Source: Methylocystis sp. H62 (GTDB lineage: Bacteria; Pseudomonadota; Alphaproteobacteria; Rhizobiales; Beijerinckiaceae). From it: a stretch of DNA of 64,000 nt. Position numbers and translations under genes: made by a program. This document shows positions 63,498 to 64,000 of the stretch, piece after piece. The DNA is taken from assembly GCF_015709515.1 (NCBI RefSeq), contig NZ_JADNQZ010000048.1, positions 62,001 to 126,000 on the forward strand, given 5' to 3'. How positions within the stretch are numbered: position 1 is the first letter of the stretch; the number at the start of each line of letters is the position of its first letter. The notes beneath the pieces are model-generated. The model did no database searches. It saw only the letters and a program-made list of their open reading frames with translations, and was not told where the DNA came from.

Positions 63498-63730
63498 GAT
63501 AATCTCGAAGTTTAGTTGAACTAACGAAGCTTAAGCTGATTCCCTAGGCCTTAGGCCAGGATTGCCACGTCGTTATAGACGTCTTGAAGTGATGTCTGGA
63601 ATTTTTTGCCGTTCAAAGCGTAATGACTGCGGCTGTGAGATCGCTGAAGTGAAGCCTTTTGTATGAGAGGATGTGATCGTCACATCGGCCCCTTCTCAGC
63701 ACAGTAGCCTCCCGATCGCGACGACTTCAC
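63498..63730. other. Upstream region of the secreted protein gene
   Basis: Spacer of about 230 bases, relatively AT-rich. Probably holds the promoter of the minus-strand gene; no clear -35/-10 pair was chosen. Confidence 0.35.
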
Positions 63731-63939
63731 CAGTGCATGATCGAAGACATGAGGATCCGCACCTGTCGCGGGCGACGCAGCAATCATATATCGATGGAGT
63801 GGCGGGGTTCAACTGCCATTTTAAGTTCATCCAAAGATCGACTCGGCGCGGATGGGTCCACGCTTATCAATCGCATCTGGTCGCGCCATTCCTGGGAACA
63901 CATAAATCAGGTGTTGCTGAGTTGATGCCACAATGGTAA
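63731..63939 (+). pseudogene. Decayed tyrosine recombinase/integrase fragment
   Basis: Pieces of an integrase N-terminal SAM-like domain appear in alternating frames: MIEDMRIR (63737 frame), then ATQQSYIDGVAGFNCHF and VHAYQSHLVAPF (63673 frame), DRLGADG and RHSWEHINQVLLS (back in the 63737 frame). Together they follow the order MIEDM-R-TQQSYI-HF-DRLG-AYQ-HLV-W-HINQ of IS91-associated or XerC/D-like recombinases. Several frameshifts and no catalytic domain, so dead. Confidence 0.55.
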
Positions 63940-63970
63940 AATTGATTATTGATAGATCTTGGAGAGCGAG

Positions 63971-64000
63971 ATGAAATTACTTATTTGCGATTTATCCCGA
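63971..64000 (+). CDS. Possible gene start cut by the window end
   Basis: ATG 63971 is preceded by GGAGAGCGAG, a good ribosome site, and reads MKLLICDLSR up to the last base. Too short to identify. Confidence 0.35.
   Translation, partial: MKLLICDLSR

Noticed and set aside
1-64000. CRISPR arrays, rRNA and tRNA genes
   Set aside because: No regularly spaced repeats and no recognisable rRNA or tRNA sequence were found by reading; a covariance-model scan would be needed to exclude a tRNA fully.

Overview
The window looks like a chromosome segment of a high-GC alphaproteobacterium that can make bacteriochlorophyll. It opens with a puh-type photosynthesis operon (lhaA, puhA, puhB, puhC, a small gene, acsF, puhE, then hemA of the glycine/succinyl-CoA type). 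Together with a MucR regulator, a FixJ-type regulator, a KGG stress protein and a small GCG-motif secreted peptide, this suggests a member of the Hyphomicrobiales (Beijerinckiaceae or Methylobacterium-like relatives). That placement is inference; no rRNA, tRNA or methane-oxidation gene is present to settle it.
Layout: 1-6.1 kb, the photosynthesis operon, genes overlapping by ATGA/GTGA junctions. 6.3-7.9 kb, a KGG stress protein coupled to an MFS transporter whose start is frameshifted. 8.4-14.8 kb, signalling: a sensorless histidine kinase with a FixJ-type regulator, a single receiver protein and a seven-PAS histidine kinase. 14.9-37.5 kb, an iron-acquisition island: ABM-type monooxygenase, P1B ATPase with an atypical SCA motif, TonB receptor, two small membrane proteins, PepSY membrane protein, Fes-like esterase, MbtH protein, a 2399-residue NRPS (C-A-T-C-A-T-TE), an exporter, and entC, entE, entB and entA. 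Together they can make 2,3-dihydroxybenzoate, join it to an amino acid and serine, cyclise the product, export it, reimport the iron complex and hydrolyse it. 37.7-38.8 kb, a glutamate-receptor-like ligand-gated channel. 38.9-41.5 kb, small genes (secreted GCG peptide, MucR, ParB-like, MAPEG). 41.7-46.0 kb, peptidoglycan amino-sugar recycling (nagZ, murQ, SIS-type deaminase, nagA).
46.2-50.7 kb carries the most unusual locus: a Tat-exported beta-propeller that keeps all seven histidines expected for the CuZ site of nitrous oxide reductase but has no CuA domain. It is followed by an FtsX-type permease with a His-rich periplasmic insert and an ABC ATPase fused to a membrane anchor and a periplasmic domain. 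I infer a copper-protein system related to but distinct from NosZ/NosDFY.
From 50.7 kb on the DNA is accessory: YkgJ-type protein, DUF1403 gene, frameshifted scpB, LuxR regulator, a repeated 23-bp palindrome either side of a short gene, hypX, an ISKra4-like remnant, a broken ISL3 element with terminal repeats, a secreted N,N-dimethylformamidase-like protein of visibly lower GC, and a decayed tyrosine recombinase. No CRISPR array, rRNA or tRNA was recognised.
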